Assembly (NCBI RefSeq): GCF_001669775.1
Contig: NZ_LXWK01000017.1
Span: forward strand, 248,001-312,000
Source: Rheinheimera sp. SA_1
GTDB lineage: Bacteria > Pseudomonadota > Gammaproteobacteria > Enterobacterales > Alteromonadaceae
Length of the DNA: 64,000 nucleotides
Direction of reading: 5' to 3'
Under the pieces are notes generated by a model. It was given only the letters and a program-made list of their open reading frames with translations, made no database searches and was not told the DNA's origin. Positions 29,362-41,008 of the stretch are shown piece after piece. The stretch's first letter is position 1; the number at the start of each line of letters is the position of its first letter. The position numbers and the translations under genes are program-made.

Positions 29362-30033
29362 TCAGTTCAACATCAACTGGCCGGCGAGATGCTGATAATG
29401 CTGCTGCAGTTTCTGAATGCGCGGCATCGCCTGGTGGGTGGCATAAGGTTTAAATAGCAACAATACCTTTAATACGCCCTGATATGCCTGCTGTTGATCG
29501 ATGGCAGCATGCGGCGCCTGAGTTTTTAAATAACTGATCCAGAAGGTCACCACCAGTTTGATGGTATGGGCAAAAGTCGGAATATCCTGCTCATCAATCG
29601 CAATGACTTCGGCCTGTTTTAACGCCTGCAACACCGAAATCACTTTATTCAGCACGCCCTTTTGCACCAGCAGATAGTCCTGTTGCAAAGCTTCATCCCG
29701 CGCCAGAATATCCGGCAGATTGGCGTAGAAAAAATGAAAACGCCACATAAGTTCAAACACCACATCTAAGTATTGCGCTAACGCATCCAGCGCTTCCGAA
29801 GCACGGCTTGGCGGCTGAATTCGGTTATCCAATAGCTTGGCGTATTCTTTAAAAATATGCCGGACAATGTCTTCTTTATTGCGAAAGTGGTAATACAAAT
29901 TACCCGGACTGATGCCAAGATGGGCTGCAATATGATTGGTGGTTACCTGCCGTTCGCCCTGCTGATTAAACAGTTCGATGCTGGCCTGCAGAATTTTGTC
30001 TTTGGTGCGTAGCTTCTTGTCCATAACCTGCAT
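29362..30033 (-). CDS. TetR-family transcriptional regulator
   Basis: The product (223 residues, or 220 if started at the second Met, MDKKLRTKDKILQASIELF) has an N-terminal TetR helix-turn-helix, VTTNHIAAHLGISPGNLYYHFRNKEDIVRHIF, at about residues 28-60. The variable helical ligand domain gives no hint of the effector. It is divergent from coaD and stands upstream of nothing on its own strand within 150 bp except kbl, so either coaD-wzi or kbl-tdh could be targets. I do not recognise a named member. Confidence 0.88.
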   Translation of the reverse strand: MQVMDKKLRTKDKILQASIELFNQQGERQVTTNHIAAHLGISPGNLYYHFRNKEDIVRHIFKEYAKLLDNRIQPPSRASEALDALAQYLDVVFELMWRFHFFYANLPDILARDEALQQDYLLVQKGVLNKVISVLQALKQAEVIAIDEQDIPTFAHTIKLVVTFWISYLKTQAPHAAIDQQQAYQGVLKVLLLFKPYATHQAMPRIQKLQQHYQHLAGQLMLN

Positions 30034-30093
30034 GGGCTTATTTTTTTATGAATTATTTTGATATAGTAACGCCAAACCGATGAAAAACTCTAG

Positions 30094-32096
<2,003 letters not shown>

Positions 32097-32110
32097 TTGT
32101 CATGGGTATC

Positions 32111-32183
32111 AGGATGCCGAAAAGCATCCTGGCCCCAATATCAAACAAAGCATTATCAAACAAAGCCATATCAAACAAAGTAT
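32111..32183. repeat. Hairpin plus three 15 bp tandem repeats between wzi and nagX
   Basis: AGGATGC/GCATCCT (32111-32117 and 32124-32130) form a short perfect hairpin without a T tract. It is followed by three copies of a 15 bp unit, TATCAAACAAAG plus three variable bases, at 32139-32153, 32154-32168 and 32169-32183. The last ends at the nagX stop codon. It could act as a weak terminator between convergent genes. Confidence 0.6.
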
Positions 32184-33295
32184 TACAGCTTAATAAAAAT
32201 CTTCTTCCGATACAGCACCAGCGACACCAGCCAGAATAACAGCACGTGCAACAGCGCAAACACCAAGGAGGCAAACTTTTCCGGGAACACAGTTGCCAGC
32301 AGGTCAAACCCCAGTTGATACACTGACAGCGCCTGCCCTGCTTGTTGCCAAACCAGTAATTCGCCGATGATCACCGCCCATATCCAGGACAACATGTAGA
32401 TAAACAATGGGTTAGAACCATAAACCTGCAAAGGTTCTGCCACAGCACGCCAACCTTTGATATCGACCAGCCATACCATCAGTGCCAATAACCACACCAA
32501 TAAACCACCGCTTAGCGCGACATAACTGCCGGTCCATAAGGCTTTATTGATCGGGCAATAATAACTGCTGCCAAGCGCCAGCAATACCAGTACGGCGCCT
32601 ACCGCTAACAACCAGCGAAAACCTTGCTGCTGATTGCGTCCGGCCAGACCCGCCGCCACCCAATACCCCAGCAACACATTCACCACCGCTGGCAGACAAC
32701 TTAAAATACCCTCCGGATCAAAAGCGATACCAAAACCCTGATATAAATGTGCTGCACCAAACAAGGTTAAATCGAGCTGCCGGACAATATTTCCTTCCAG
32801 ACCATAAGGGTCACTGCCTAGCTGCAATAACAACCAATAGCCAACTAACAAAGCCACCGCAACCACAGGTAATTTCAGCTGTAGCGCACTCGCTGCGTTA
32901 TTGCCTCGTCTGAGCGCTAAAATCAACAACGCCGCCACGGCATAACAAACAGCGATCCGTTGCAATACGCCCATCACCCGCAGTGTGGCAAGCTCCTGAC
33001 CCCAGAACCAGTTCAGGAACACACCGCATAAAAACATCAGCGCACTGCGTTTGAAAATTTTAAGTACCGTTGCCCGGTCGAGACTGGCATGTTTTAACGC
33101 GTAAAACATCGCTGCGCCGACCACAAATAAAAACCCCGGAAACACGATGTCGGCAAAAGTAAAACCATGCCAGGGTGCGTGTAATAACGGGCTATACACA
33201 TGCGACCATGACCCCGGCGTATTCACCAGGATCATCAGCGCAATGGCTAAACCACGCAGCGCATCAAGCGCGACAAAACGAACAGGTTGTTGCAT
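32183..33295 (-). CDS. nagX: NagX, predicted GlcNAc-related inner-membrane protein
   Basis: The 370-residue product is a multi-span membrane protein (about ten hydrophobic segments) of the DUF5009/heparan-glucosaminide-acetyltransferase-like family. It begins MQQPVRFVALDALRGLAIALM with the characteristic DALRG and HAPWHGFTFADIVFPGFLF motifs. In Shewanella the homologue is NagX, genetically linked to chitin use; its activity is unproven, and transport or acetyl transfer have been suggested. I start at 33295 because the family begins at RFxALDALRG; ten further codons precede it. It is the last gene of the nagKBAPX cluster. Confidence 0.9.
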   Translation of the reverse strand: MQQPVRFVALDALRGLAIALMILVNTPGSWSHVYSPLLHAPWHGFTFADIVFPGFLFVVGAAMFYALKHASLDRATVLKIFKRSALMFLCGVFLNWFWGQELATLRVMGVLQRIAVCYAVAALLILALRRGNNAASALQLKLPVVAVALLVGYWLLLQLGSDPYGLEGNIVRQLDLTLFGAAHLYQGFGIAFDPEGILSCLPAVVNVLLGYWVAAGLAGRNQQQGFRWLLAVGAVLVLLALGSSYYCPINKALWTGSYVALSGGLLVWLLALMVWLVDIKGWRAVAEPLQVYGSNPLFIYMLSWIWAVIIGELLVWQQAGQALSVYQLGFDLLATVFPEKFASLVFALLHVLLFWLVSLVLYRKKIFIKL

Positions 33296-33331
33296 CAGAA
33301 ACTCCGAAAATTTGCAGTCACCCAAAGCGAA

Positions 33332-33357
33332 AACGCCAGTGCGGACACACTGGCGTT
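33332..33357 (-). terminator. Intercistronic hairpin between nagP and nagX (attenuator-like)
   Basis: AACGCCAGTG (33332-33341) pairs perfectly with CACTGGCGTT (33348-33357). On the minus strand it is followed by TTTTCGC. The T tract is short, so it may only reduce transcription into nagX or protect the upstream mRNA. Confidence 0.5.
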
Positions 33358-33383
33358 GACAGAAACATCAGTTAAAAAATCTT

Positions 33384-34703
33384 TTACCACTGACGGATTT
33401 TATGGCCTTTAAAGGCGTAAAACAGGATAAATGCATAACAAGGCAGCATCACCCAATAGGCCAGTTGACTATCACCAGAGCTATGGGCGAAGTAACCGTA
33501 CACCAAAGGCAATAATGCGCCACCGGCAATACCCATGATCAGTAAAGCCGAACCTGTTGCAGTGAATTTTCCTAAGCCGTCCAATGCCAATGGCCATACC
33601 GAAGGCCATACCAGCGCGTTGGCAAAACCTAACAAGGCTAAATAGATTATGGTATCAGGCACGGTCGGCACACCGAGCCATCCAAACAACAATGCTGACA
33701 CCTGATGACTTTCAGCAGAGCCAAACATCACACCGAGCGTAAATAACAGACCAAAGATGGCAGAGCCCTGCAGCGCCTGAGCTTGTGATAAATATTTCGG
33801 AATGCAGCTAACGCCAACCAGGTAACCCAGCACCATAAAGGCCATCGTATAAGAAGTCAGCGCGCCAAAATTGGCTACATTTAAGTTCTGACCATACAAA
33901 CCAATGGTATCGCCGGCAATCACTTCAACCCCAACATAAACGAATAAGGCCACGACGCCGAGTACCAGTTGCGGGAAATGCAGCACCGAAGTTTGGCTCT
34001 GAGTCCCTGCAGCAACAGTGTCATTTTCCAGCTCTGGTTCAGGTAATGGCGAAAACTTCACGAAGGCCATCAGCACCACCAGCGCAATGGTCATATAAAT
34101 GTACGGTGTCACCAGGCGGTTGGATAATTCAGCGATCCGACTGGCTTTTTCTGTATCGCTTAATGCGGCCAGTGCTGCTGGGGTGAATTGATCCATACCT
34201 GTCAGGATCACCGCCGTAAAGACTAACGGCACCACAAAACCGGCACCTTTATTGACCAGGCCCATAATACTGATGCGAAAGGCGGCACTTTCCCGCGGGC
34301 CAATACAGACGATATAAGGATTCGAGGCGGTTTGCAGAATGGTCAGGCCAGTGCCTAAAGTGAACAAAGCGATTAAAAACAAGCCGTAATAACTGGTTTG
34401 CGCGGCCGGAATAAATAACACCGCACCAACAGCCATGATGCCTAATCCGGCCACCATACCATTTTTGTAGCCGATCCGGTTCAGCAGCATCGACATCGGT
34501 AGTGCCATCACCACATAAGCAATATAAAAAGCGAAAGTCACCAATAGTGCCTGGAACTCGTTCAGTTCACAGACAATTTTTAAGAATGGGATCAACGACC
34601 CATTGAGCCAGGTGACAAAGCCGAACACAAAAAACAAGGTGCCGATGATGACCATCGGCAGCAAGGTATTTTTACCCTGCTCTTTTTGAATAACCATTTC
34701 CAT
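33384..34703 (-). CDS. nagP: N-acetylglucosamine permease NagP (MFS)
   Basis: NagP imports GlcNAc across the inner membrane without phosphorylation, replacing the PTS NagE. The product (439 residues) has 12 membrane segments and resembles the FucP/GGP family: TLFFVFGFVTWLNGSLIPFLK at the N terminus, then FYIAYVVMALPMSMLLNRIGYK, LFTLGTGLTILQTASNPYI and FVYVGVEVIAGDTIGLYG. The ATG at 34701-34703 has AGAGG five bases upstream; the frame continues to 34823 inside nagA, which is not credible. Use of NagP implies that the kinase NagK phosphorylates the sugar internally. Confidence 0.93.
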   Translation of the reverse strand: MEMVIQKEQGKNTLLPMVIIGTLFFVFGFVTWLNGSLIPFLKIVCELNEFQALLVTFAFYIAYVVMALPMSMLLNRIGYKNGMVAGLGIMAVGAVLFIPAAQTSYYGLFLIALFTLGTGLTILQTASNPYIVCIGPRESAAFRISIMGLVNKGAGFVVPLVFTAVILTGMDQFTPAALAALSDTEKASRIAELSNRLVTPYIYMTIALVVLMAFVKFSPLPEPELENDTVAAGTQSQTSVLHFPQLVLGVVALFVYVGVEVIAGDTIGLYGQNLNVANFGALTSYTMAFMVLGYLVGVSCIPKYLSQAQALQGSAIFGLLFTLGVMFGSAESHQVSALLFGWLGVPTVPDTIIYLALLGFANALVWPSVWPLALDGLGKFTATGSALLIMGIAGGALLPLVYGYFAHSSGDSQLAYWVMLPCYAFILFYAFKGHKIRQW

Positions 34704-34795
34704 TTCAACCTCTGTTGCTTGAGTTGTTGTTATTGTTATCTGGTGCTCGTTGTCGGCGCCAGTATTTTGTCTTGCAAAAAAATATTCGACATTTA

Positions 34796-35914
34796 CTACT
34801 GCAATTTGCCACCAATCCAACATTGTTGGGTCACTCCGGCATTATCCAGCAACACCAAATCAGCACGATAACCCGGCGCAATCCGGCCCATCGTTGCTGA
34901 CTGGCCAATAAATTCAGCCGGATACAAACTTGCCATCCGCAGTGCTTCGCCCTGCTCAACACCAAGCTCAGTCACCGCGTATTGCACAGCGCCCGCCATA
35001 TCCAGTACCGAGCCTGCAAGCTGACCACTTTCGGCCGTTAACTTATTGCCAGTACGGGTCACTTTGCCATCAAAAAACGCAAATTCAGTGTCGGTGGTGC
35101 CGACCGGCGACATCGCATCCGTCACGATAATTAACTTACCACGTGGTTTGGACGCCAACGCCAGCTTGGCTGCAGTTGGATGGACATGGTGACCGTCGAA
35201 AATAATGCCACACCAGGTATCAGGGTTGGCCAGCGCTACGCCGACCATACCGGGCTCGCGTGACGTCAGCGGCGACATGGCGTTATATAAATGGGTGAAA
35301 CCTGTAGCGCCAGCGGCAATAGCGGCCTCTACCACAGCGCCATCGGCATTGGAATGGCCAAGGCAAACAATGACATTCAGCGCCACCAACTGCGAAATTT
35401 GCGCTGGTGAAATGTTCTCCGGCGCCACTGTCACCATCTTTACACCGAGATCGGTACGGGCATAAATCGCCAGTTCCTGCTCCGACAAAGGCCGGATATG
35501 CGCCACCGGATGCACACCTTTTTTCGGCACCGATAAATGCGGGCCTTCAAAATGCACGCCAAGTACACCTGGTAAGTTGCTGGCAATGGCGCTGGCAATC
35601 ACATCGGCAGCTTGCTGCATCACGGCGACAGAATCGGTGATCACGGTCGGTAATAACGCGGTACTGCCAAAACCAGCGTGCGCTTTGACCATGGTACGCA
35701 GAGTTTCTAAGGTCGGTGCAGTATTAAATAATGCACCACCGCCGCCGTTCACCTGTACGTCGATAAAGCCCGGCACCAGTGTCAGATTTTGCACTTCTTT
35801 GACGTTGGCGGCTGAGACCGAGTGAATCAAACCATTGCTGAAACTGACCAGCACATTGTGTTGCCAGTTTTCACCATCAAATAACTTCGCGACCGCAATC
35901 TGTTCTGTACTCAC
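34796..35914 (-). CDS. nagA: N-acetylglucosamine-6-phosphate deacetylase
   Basis: NagA removes acetate from GlcNAc-6-phosphate. The 372-residue product has the amidohydrolase metal-binding features LVPGFIDVQVNGGGGALFN, GVHFEGPHLSVPKKGVHP, VCLGHSNADGAVVEAA, TGFTHLYNAMSPLTSREPG, IIFDGHHVHP and LIIVTDAMSPVG. Its partner genes on both sides are nagB (upstream, 114 bp) and nagP (downstream, 92 bp). Start MSTEQIAV is the only plausible one. Confidence 0.96.
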   Translation of the reverse strand: MSTEQIAVAKLFDGENWQHNVLVSFSNGLIHSVSAANVKEVQNLTLVPGFIDVQVNGGGGALFNTAPTLETLRTMVKAHAGFGSTALLPTVITDSVAVMQQAADVIASAIASNLPGVLGVHFEGPHLSVPKKGVHPVAHIRPLSEQELAIYARTDLGVKMVTVAPENISPAQISQLVALNVIVCLGHSNADGAVVEAAIAAGATGFTHLYNAMSPLTSREPGMVGVALANPDTWCGIIFDGHHVHPTAAKLALASKPRGKLIIVTDAMSPVGTTDTEFAFFDGKVTRTGNKLTAESGQLAGSVLDMAGAVQYAVTELGVEQGEALRMASLYPAEFIGQSATMGRIAPGYRADLVLLDNAGVTQQCWIGGKLQ

Positions 35915-36028
35915 GCTATTTCCTGCTAATTCTGCTGTTTCGGGCTTGCGAATGAATCAATCACTTCAAAAGCATTCGAAAGACAAAATACACTCTTCAT
36001 AAATATTTGAAAAGCCATTCCGCCAACA

Positions 36029-37027
36029 TCAAACCGTTTTAGTGACCTTGTTTAACCCCGGCGGCGCATCCGGATTCACGCCACGACTGCGGGCAACGGC
36101 TTCCACATCAAGATAAAACCGTTGTAAAACTAACAGCGGCAATACTCGTGGATGTGTCACTAAATCGCCATGGTCTAAATGTACCAGACTGGCGCCACGG
36201 CTTTGCACTTCATTAATTTGCGCTTTGTGTGCGGCATACGCTTCGTCGTGCACTGTCACATCAATAATAGCGAATTGATCTTTGACCAGTGTTACCGGGC
36301 CATGCAAAAACTCGGCGCTGGAAAAAGCTTCGGCATGAATACCACAGACTTCTTTGAGCTTCAGGGCAATTTCCCGGGCTATGGCATAGCCAGGACCACG
36401 GCCCAGCACCACACCATGCTTCACATTCGCCACACCTTCAGGTGTCAGCTGCGCCGGTAATGCTTGCGCCTGCAGTAACAGCTCTGGTAACGCATTCACT
36501 GCCTTTAATAGTTCCGGCTGCTGCGACCAAACCGCGACTAATTGCAGCAAAGCACTTAACGTCGCGAGATAACTCTTCGTCGCTGCCACGGCTTTTTCGG
36601 GACCAACAAACAATGGCACCACAAAATCAGCCTGATCCGCCAAAGGAGAAGTAGTGTCGTTCACTAAAGCCACCACCATAGCACCAGCGGCTTTGGCCAT
36701 TGCGACCTGCGCCAGAATATCCGGGCTGCGACCTGACTGTGAAATTACCAACACCAAGGCGTCAGCAAGTTGGAGCTGTTTGTTGTAGACGCTGGCAATC
36801 GAAGGCGCCGAGTGCACGACCGGCAAACCAATTTCAATTTCAATCAGATACTTGGCAAATACACCGGCGTGATCAGAAGATCCACGGCCAACCATATACA
36901 CATACTTTGGCGCACGTTGGTTAATCTGGCTGACGATAGCGGCGATCGTGCTGCTGTTAGCAGCGAGTTGCTCGCGAATACGGGCCGGGGCTTCAGCGGC
37001 TTCTTGCGCCATAATAGTCGGGGTCAT
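36029..37027 (-). CDS. nagB: Glucosamine-6-phosphate deaminase, NagB-II type (SIS domains)
   Basis: This enzyme turns glucosamine-6-phosphate into fructose-6-phosphate and ammonia. The 332-residue product has two SIS domains, like the isomerase half of GlmS, and is not related to hexameric E. coli NagB. First domain: YVYMVGRGSSDHAGVFAKY and LVLVISQSGRSPDILAQV. Second: GVVLGRGPGYAIAREIALKLKE, HAEAFSSAEFLHGPVTLV. No glutaminase domain precedes it. This NagB-II type is the usual one in Shewanella and relatives. nagK lies 18 bp upstream. Confidence 0.93.
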   Translation of the reverse strand: MTPTIMAQEAAEAPARIREQLAANSSTIAAIVSQINQRAPKYVYMVGRGSSDHAGVFAKYLIEIEIGLPVVHSAPSIASVYNKQLQLADALVLVISQSGRSPDILAQVAMAKAAGAMVVALVNDTTSPLADQADFVVPLFVGPEKAVAATKSYLATLSALLQLVAVWSQQPELLKAVNALPELLLQAQALPAQLTPEGVANVKHGVVLGRGPGYAIAREIALKLKEVCGIHAEAFSSAEFLHGPVTLVKDQFAIIDVTVHDEAYAAHKAQINEVQSRGASLVHLDHGDLVTHPRVLPLLVLQRFYLDVEAVARSRGVNPDAPPGLNKVTKTV

Positions 37028-37045
37028 TTGCTGTTACTCACTTCT

Positions 37046-37969
37046 TCAGTTAACGATTGCCGTTTTGGCGGAATTTAATAAAGCTTGTTGCTGACGCGCG
37101 TACCAAATAGCACCAAATTCCGGTGCCGCCAGCGCTGGCGTGATCTGTTGCTGCACTTCAGTGTCCAGATAAGGCACTAATTTGTAAGCCAGTCCGCCAA
37201 TCATCGAAAATCTTGGTGGCTGTAGTTCAAATAGTTTCAACGCGATTTGGTTAATAAAACCGGCACCTTGCTGCACCACTTTCAGCGCAGCGGCATCTCC
37301 TTGTTCGGCGGCTGTAAACACAAGCGGCGCATAACGGGCATAAACAGTGGGTGTGGCATGCATAAAATGGCTAACAATATCCAGCGTCGCACTGGTACCG
37401 ATGGCTTCTGCCAGTAATTCACTGAGCAAAGTCGGCGGTGTCAGTTGATCTTTGCTGAGCAGTACCTGATGCACCAGTTGCATACCAAACCAGGCACCAC
37501 TGCCATTATCACCGTACGGAAAACCATGGCCGCCGATATCCAACAACTGGCCTTTGACATCGGCCAGTCCGCAGGAGCCGGTGCCGGCAATAATGACTGC
37601 ACCATCGGCGCCATCATGAGCACCAATACAGGCAATGTGTAAATCGCTGGTCAGATGAAATGCGGCAAATGGATGTTTCCATTCAGAAAATAACTTGAAG
37701 TACTGCGGCATATTGACACCGGCGAGGCCAGCGCCAACGATCAGCCGGGCCATATCGTTGAAAGTCATACCCGCTGCAGTTAAGGCTTGTTGAGTGGCGG
37801 TTAAAATTGAATCAGTCGCTACTTTCATCCCACGCAAAGGATTAGCGGGTCCACCCAGACCTTCGCCTAACAGTTGATTGTCGGCAGTCACCAATACGAC
37901 GCGACACTTACTGCCACCACCGTCAATGCCAAGATATAAAGGCCCCTGTTGCCCTGAACTCATACTCAT
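37046..37969 (-). CDS. nagK: N-acetylglucosamine kinase (BadF/BcrA type)
   Basis: NagK phosphorylates imported GlcNAc. The 307-residue product belongs to the ASKHA fold, BadF/BadG/BcrA/BcrD group: LYLGIDGGGSKCRVVLV (phosphate 1), GAVIIAGTGSCGLA (phosphate 2), GGHGFPYGDNGSGAW and SMIGGLAY near the adenosine site. It is first in nagK-nagB-nagA-nagP-nagX. A NagR-type palindrome lies about 95 bp upstream at 38063, shared with the divergent hexosaminidase gene, so derepression by GlcNAc-6-P is expected. M3 is an alternative start. Confidence 0.93.
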   Translation of the reverse strand: MSMSSGQQGPLYLGIDGGGSKCRVVLVTADNQLLGEGLGGPANPLRGMKVATDSILTATQQALTAAGMTFNDMARLIVGAGLAGVNMPQYFKLFSEWKHPFAAFHLTSDLHIACIGAHDGADGAVIIAGTGSCGLADVKGQLLDIGGHGFPYGDNGSGAWFGMQLVHQVLLSKDQLTPPTLLSELLAEAIGTSATLDIVSHFMHATPTVYARYAPLVFTAAEQGDAAALKVVQQGAGFINQIALKLFELQPPRFSMIGGLAYKLVPYLDTEVQQQITPALAAPEFGAIWYARQQQALLNSAKTAIVN

Positions 37970-38062
37970 CCACCAACCTCATTGCATCGCTGCTGCTCTT
38001 GACAGTACGCTGTGATTTTTTTACTTGCGTACCAGTGCTGGAAAAATGTACATTACCTGAAT

Positions 38063-38076
38063 TGACAGCGTTGTCA
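38063..38076. promoter_or_regulatory. NagR-type operator, nagK / hexosaminidase divergent promoter
   Basis: TGACAGCGTTGTCA is a 14 bp palindrome with one R/Y mismatch pair. The same motif recurs at 42498 and 48078. Facing the hexosaminidase gene there is a TATAAT at 38092-38097. On the minus strand ATGACA in the motif could be a -35 for nagK. The remainder of 37970-38301 is AT-rich leader with no ORF. Confidence 0.8.
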
Positions 38077-38301
38077 TTTTTCAGTTCAGCATATAATAAT
38101 TTCGACAAATAACAAGACCCTTGTTTAAAAATCAAACTGAAAAATGTAATAAAACTACAAAAATTTATAAATAACTGTCTGATTTCAGCGACTTATCAAT
38201 TTAACTTTGATTGATTTTGCAGCAAACTGCACGCGATTTCAGATATTGAAAACAGCCAGGGTTTAACCAAGGCGCTGGCCATTGTCACAGGGGATGTTTT
38301 G

Positions 38302-40911
38302 ATGAATACAGCAAAAACGAGCGTTGCAGCGCTGCTCGCACTTTTCCACAGTCCGCTGCTGCTGGCGCAGAACTTTACTGAACAACAGCAGTTACAACAA
38401 TTCGCCAGCAACGCAAAGCTGGAATTCGCTATTGAAAGTAACTTTCACAGCGACGGACCTACCGGGCTTATCAAGCTGCAAAATAGTTCGACCATCAATT
38501 TAGCGGCTGGTCGTGGCAACTGGCAGATTTATATCCATGCCATCCGAAAATTAACTGATGCCGCCCCGTCTGGCCTGCAGATTGAACATGTGCAAGGTGA
38601 TTTACACCGGATAACAGCCACTAGCGGATTTAAAGGCCTGGCTGCAGGTCAGCAGCTGGAACTGCGATTTATCGCTTCATCGTCGCTGATCAGTTTCTCC
38701 GATTTTATGCCACGCGCTTTTATCGTGGCGGGCTCGTTACAACCGGAGTTGTTCGCCAATACCGACAGCGAACAGCTGAGCCAGTTTGTCGCGCCTTTTG
38801 CTAAACCGGAACAACAGTTACGCTATACCAAACCGAAACCGGATTTATACCCAATCGCCACCGCGAGTAGCCGCTATCAGCAAAATCAGTTGGTGAATGA
38901 CGGCGACATTTCTGCTGCTGCAGTGCAGGTTCGGATCATGCCGACGCCAAAACAAGCGGTGTACGGACGTGGCCGCACCGAAATAAACAGCAGCTGGCAG
39001 ATTAATTTTCAGGGCCGTCTGACCACGGAAGCCACTTATTTACAGCAACAGCTTACTGCTGCAGGTCTCACCCTCAAAAGTCAAAGCGGCGTCAACGAGA
39101 AACATCAGCAGAAAATTGTGCTGATGGTCGACCCAACAATTGAAGGTGCTGAGCGCTACAAACTGGATATCAATGCCGACACTGTGCTGATCCGCGGTTC
39201 CGACAACGCTGGCGCATTCTATGGTTTGCAGTCATTGCTGAGTTTAATTCCGGTGCAACTGAGTAAAGGCGTCGCCAGTTTACCCAGAGTGTCAGTAGAT
39301 GATGCGCCACGTTATCGTTGGCGCGGCATGCATTACGATATGGCGCGTAACTTTCACGGCAAGGAAGTGACGTTACGGCTGATCGAACAAATGGCCCGCT
39401 ACAAACTGAATAAACTGCACCTGCATCTGACTGAAGATGAAGGCTGGCGGCTAGAAATTCCGGGTCTGCCAGAACTTACTGAAATTGGCGCCAAACGCTG
39501 TTTTGATTTAACCGAACAACGTTGTCTGTTGACCCAACTTGGTACCGGGCCACATGCCTCGGGCTCTGGTAATGGCTATTACAGCACCGCTGATTTTATT
39601 GAAATTTTAAAGTTCGCAGCTGCCCGTCATATCGAAATTGTACCGGAAATTGATATGCCAGGCCACGCCCGCGCCGCCATCAAATCGATGGAAGCTAGGT
39701 ATAAAAAATTGCTGGCACAAGGCAAAACTGAAGAAGCCAGCCGCTATTTACTGAGTGATCCCGCTGACAAATCCAAGTATATGACGGTACAAAGTTACAC
39801 CGACAACTCGGTCAATGTCTGCATGGAATCCAGCTATGCCTTTATTGATAAAGTGGTGTACGAACTGCAACAAATGTATCGCCAGGCCGGCATTAAGCTC
39901 AATACCTATCATATGGGTGGCGATGAAGTGGGTGTTGGCTCCTGGGAAGGCTCGCCTGCCTGTCAGGCGTTATTCGCTAAAAATCTACCTGCAGTTGCCG
40001 GCGTTGCCGATCTGAAACCTTATTTCGTCAGCCGCGTCGCGGCGATGTTACATAGCCGCCAGCTGGCTTTGGCTGGGTGGGAAGATGGCTTGATGTACGA
40101 CAAGCTGAATACCTTTAACCGCGACCAGTTTGCCAATAATCAAGTGATCGCCAACGTCTGGGACAATATCTGGGAATTCGGCGTCGGCGACCGTGCGAAC
40201 CGGTTGGCCAATGCCGGTTATCAGGTGATTTTGTCGCATGGCACCCATTTGTATTTTGACCATCCGCAAGAAGCACATCCGGAAGAGCGTGGTTATTACT
40301 GGGCAACCCGCTATAGCGACAACGCCAGAGTCTTCGGTTATATGCCAGATGAACTTTATGCCAACGCCGACAAAACCCGTGATGGCGAAGTCATTACCGA
40401 TTTAGAAGCTCTGATTGGACGCGCTTTACCGGCATTGGAAAAACCGGAAAACATTATTGGCATGCAAGGCCAGCTGTGGTCAGAAACGGTTCGCACCGCC
40501 ACCCAGCTGGAACAAATGATTTATCCACGGTTGTTGCCGTTGGCTGAACGCGCATGGCATCAGGCCAGTTGGGAAGGCGCCAGCGCTGACAGCAAGCGAC
40601 GAGATGCTGACTGGCAAAGTTTCGCCCGGGTGATGGCACAACGTGAATTACCCAAACTGAGCAAAGCTGGCGTTAGTTATTATCTGCCGCCGCCAGGAGC
40701 AGTGGTGATTGACGATGAACTCAAAGCAAACAGCGCATTGCCGGGGTTGGCAATAGAATACAGCCTCGACCAAGGGAAAAGCTGGTTACCTTATACCGCA
40801 GGCAATCAGGAAGGTATCAAAGTGCAGTCCAATGCACTCGCTGGCGGCAAAGTCTGGTTGCGGAGTAAAAGCGCCACTGGTGATGTCAGCCGGGTGACGA
40901 CTACTGACTAA
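38302..40911 (+). CDS. GH20 beta-N-acetylhexosaminidase (chitobiase)
   Basis: This exported enzyme splits chitobiose and short chitooligosaccharides to GlcNAc. The 869-residue product has a signal peptide, an N-terminal carbohydrate-binding-like domain (about 25-165), a GH20b domain (about 210-335) and the GH20 catalytic barrel from ~345. The catalytic Asp-Glu pair is D541-E542 in YHMGGDEVG, with HLHLTEDEGWRLEIPGLPEL and VPEIDMPGHARAA also diagnostic. A C-terminal immunoglobulin-like CHB_HEX_C domain ends the protein. It diverges from nagK with a shared NagR operator. The ATG at 38302 has AGGGGA upstream. Confidence 0.95.
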   Translation: MNTAKTSVAALLALFHSPLLLAQNFTEQQQLQQFASNAKLEFAIESNFHSDGPTGLIKLQNSSTINLAAGRGNWQIYIHAIRKLTDAAPSGLQIEHVQGDLHRITATSGFKGLAAGQQLELRFIASSSLISFSDFMPRAFIVAGSLQPELFANTDSEQLSQFVAPFAKPEQQLRYTKPKPDLYPIATASSRYQQNQLVNDGDISAAAVQVRIMPTPKQAVYGRGRTEINSSWQINFQGRLTTEATYLQQQLTAAGLTLKSQSGVNEKHQQKIVLMVDPTIEGAERYKLDINADTVLIRGSDNAGAFYGLQSLLSLIPVQLSKGVASLPRVSVDDAPRYRWRGMHYDMARNFHGKEVTLRLIEQMARYKLNKLHLHLTEDEGWRLEIPGLPELTEIGAKRCFDLTEQRCLLTQLGTGPHASGSGNGYYSTADFIEILKFAAARHIEIVPEIDMPGHARAAIKSMEARYKKLLAQGKTEEASRYLLSDPADKSKYMTVQSYTDNSVNVCMESSYAFIDKVVYELQQMYRQAGIKLNTYHMGGDEVGVGSWEGSPACQALFAKNLPAVAGVADLKPYFVSRVAAMLHSRQLALAGWEDGLMYDKLNTFNRDQFANNQVIANVWDNIWEFGVGDRANRLANAGYQVILSHGTHLYFDHPQEAHPEERGYYWATRYSDNARVFGYMPDELYANADKTRDGEVITDLEALIGRALPALEKPENIIGMQGQLWSETVRTATQLEQMIYPRLLPLAERAWHQASWEGASADSKRRDADWQSFARVMAQRELPKLSKAGVSYYLPPPGAVVIDDELKANSALPGLAIEYSLDQGKSWLPYTAGNQEGIKVQSNALAGGKVWLRSKSATGDVSRVTTTD

Positions 40912-40924
40912 AGACAATCGACGG

Positions 40925-40970
40925 ATAACCACAGGCCAGGCTGGTAAGTACCGGTTTGGCTTGTGGTTAT
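40925..40970. terminator. Long hairpin between convergent genes
   Basis: Arms 40925-40938 (ATAACCACAGGCCA) and 40957-40970 pair over 14 positions with one G-T, with a smaller stem inside. No T tract follows. It probably ends transcription of the hexosaminidase and of the convergent oxidoreductase gene. Confidence 0.55.
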
Positions 40971-41008
40971 TATGGTTTGTTAGCTACCCGGGTTTACTGC
41001 CAAGCGTG

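Noticed and set aside
32139-32183. Three 15 bp repeats as a CRISPR or iteron array
   Set aside because: Direct tandem units without spacers, only three copies, next to a stop codon; no cas or rep gene nearby.
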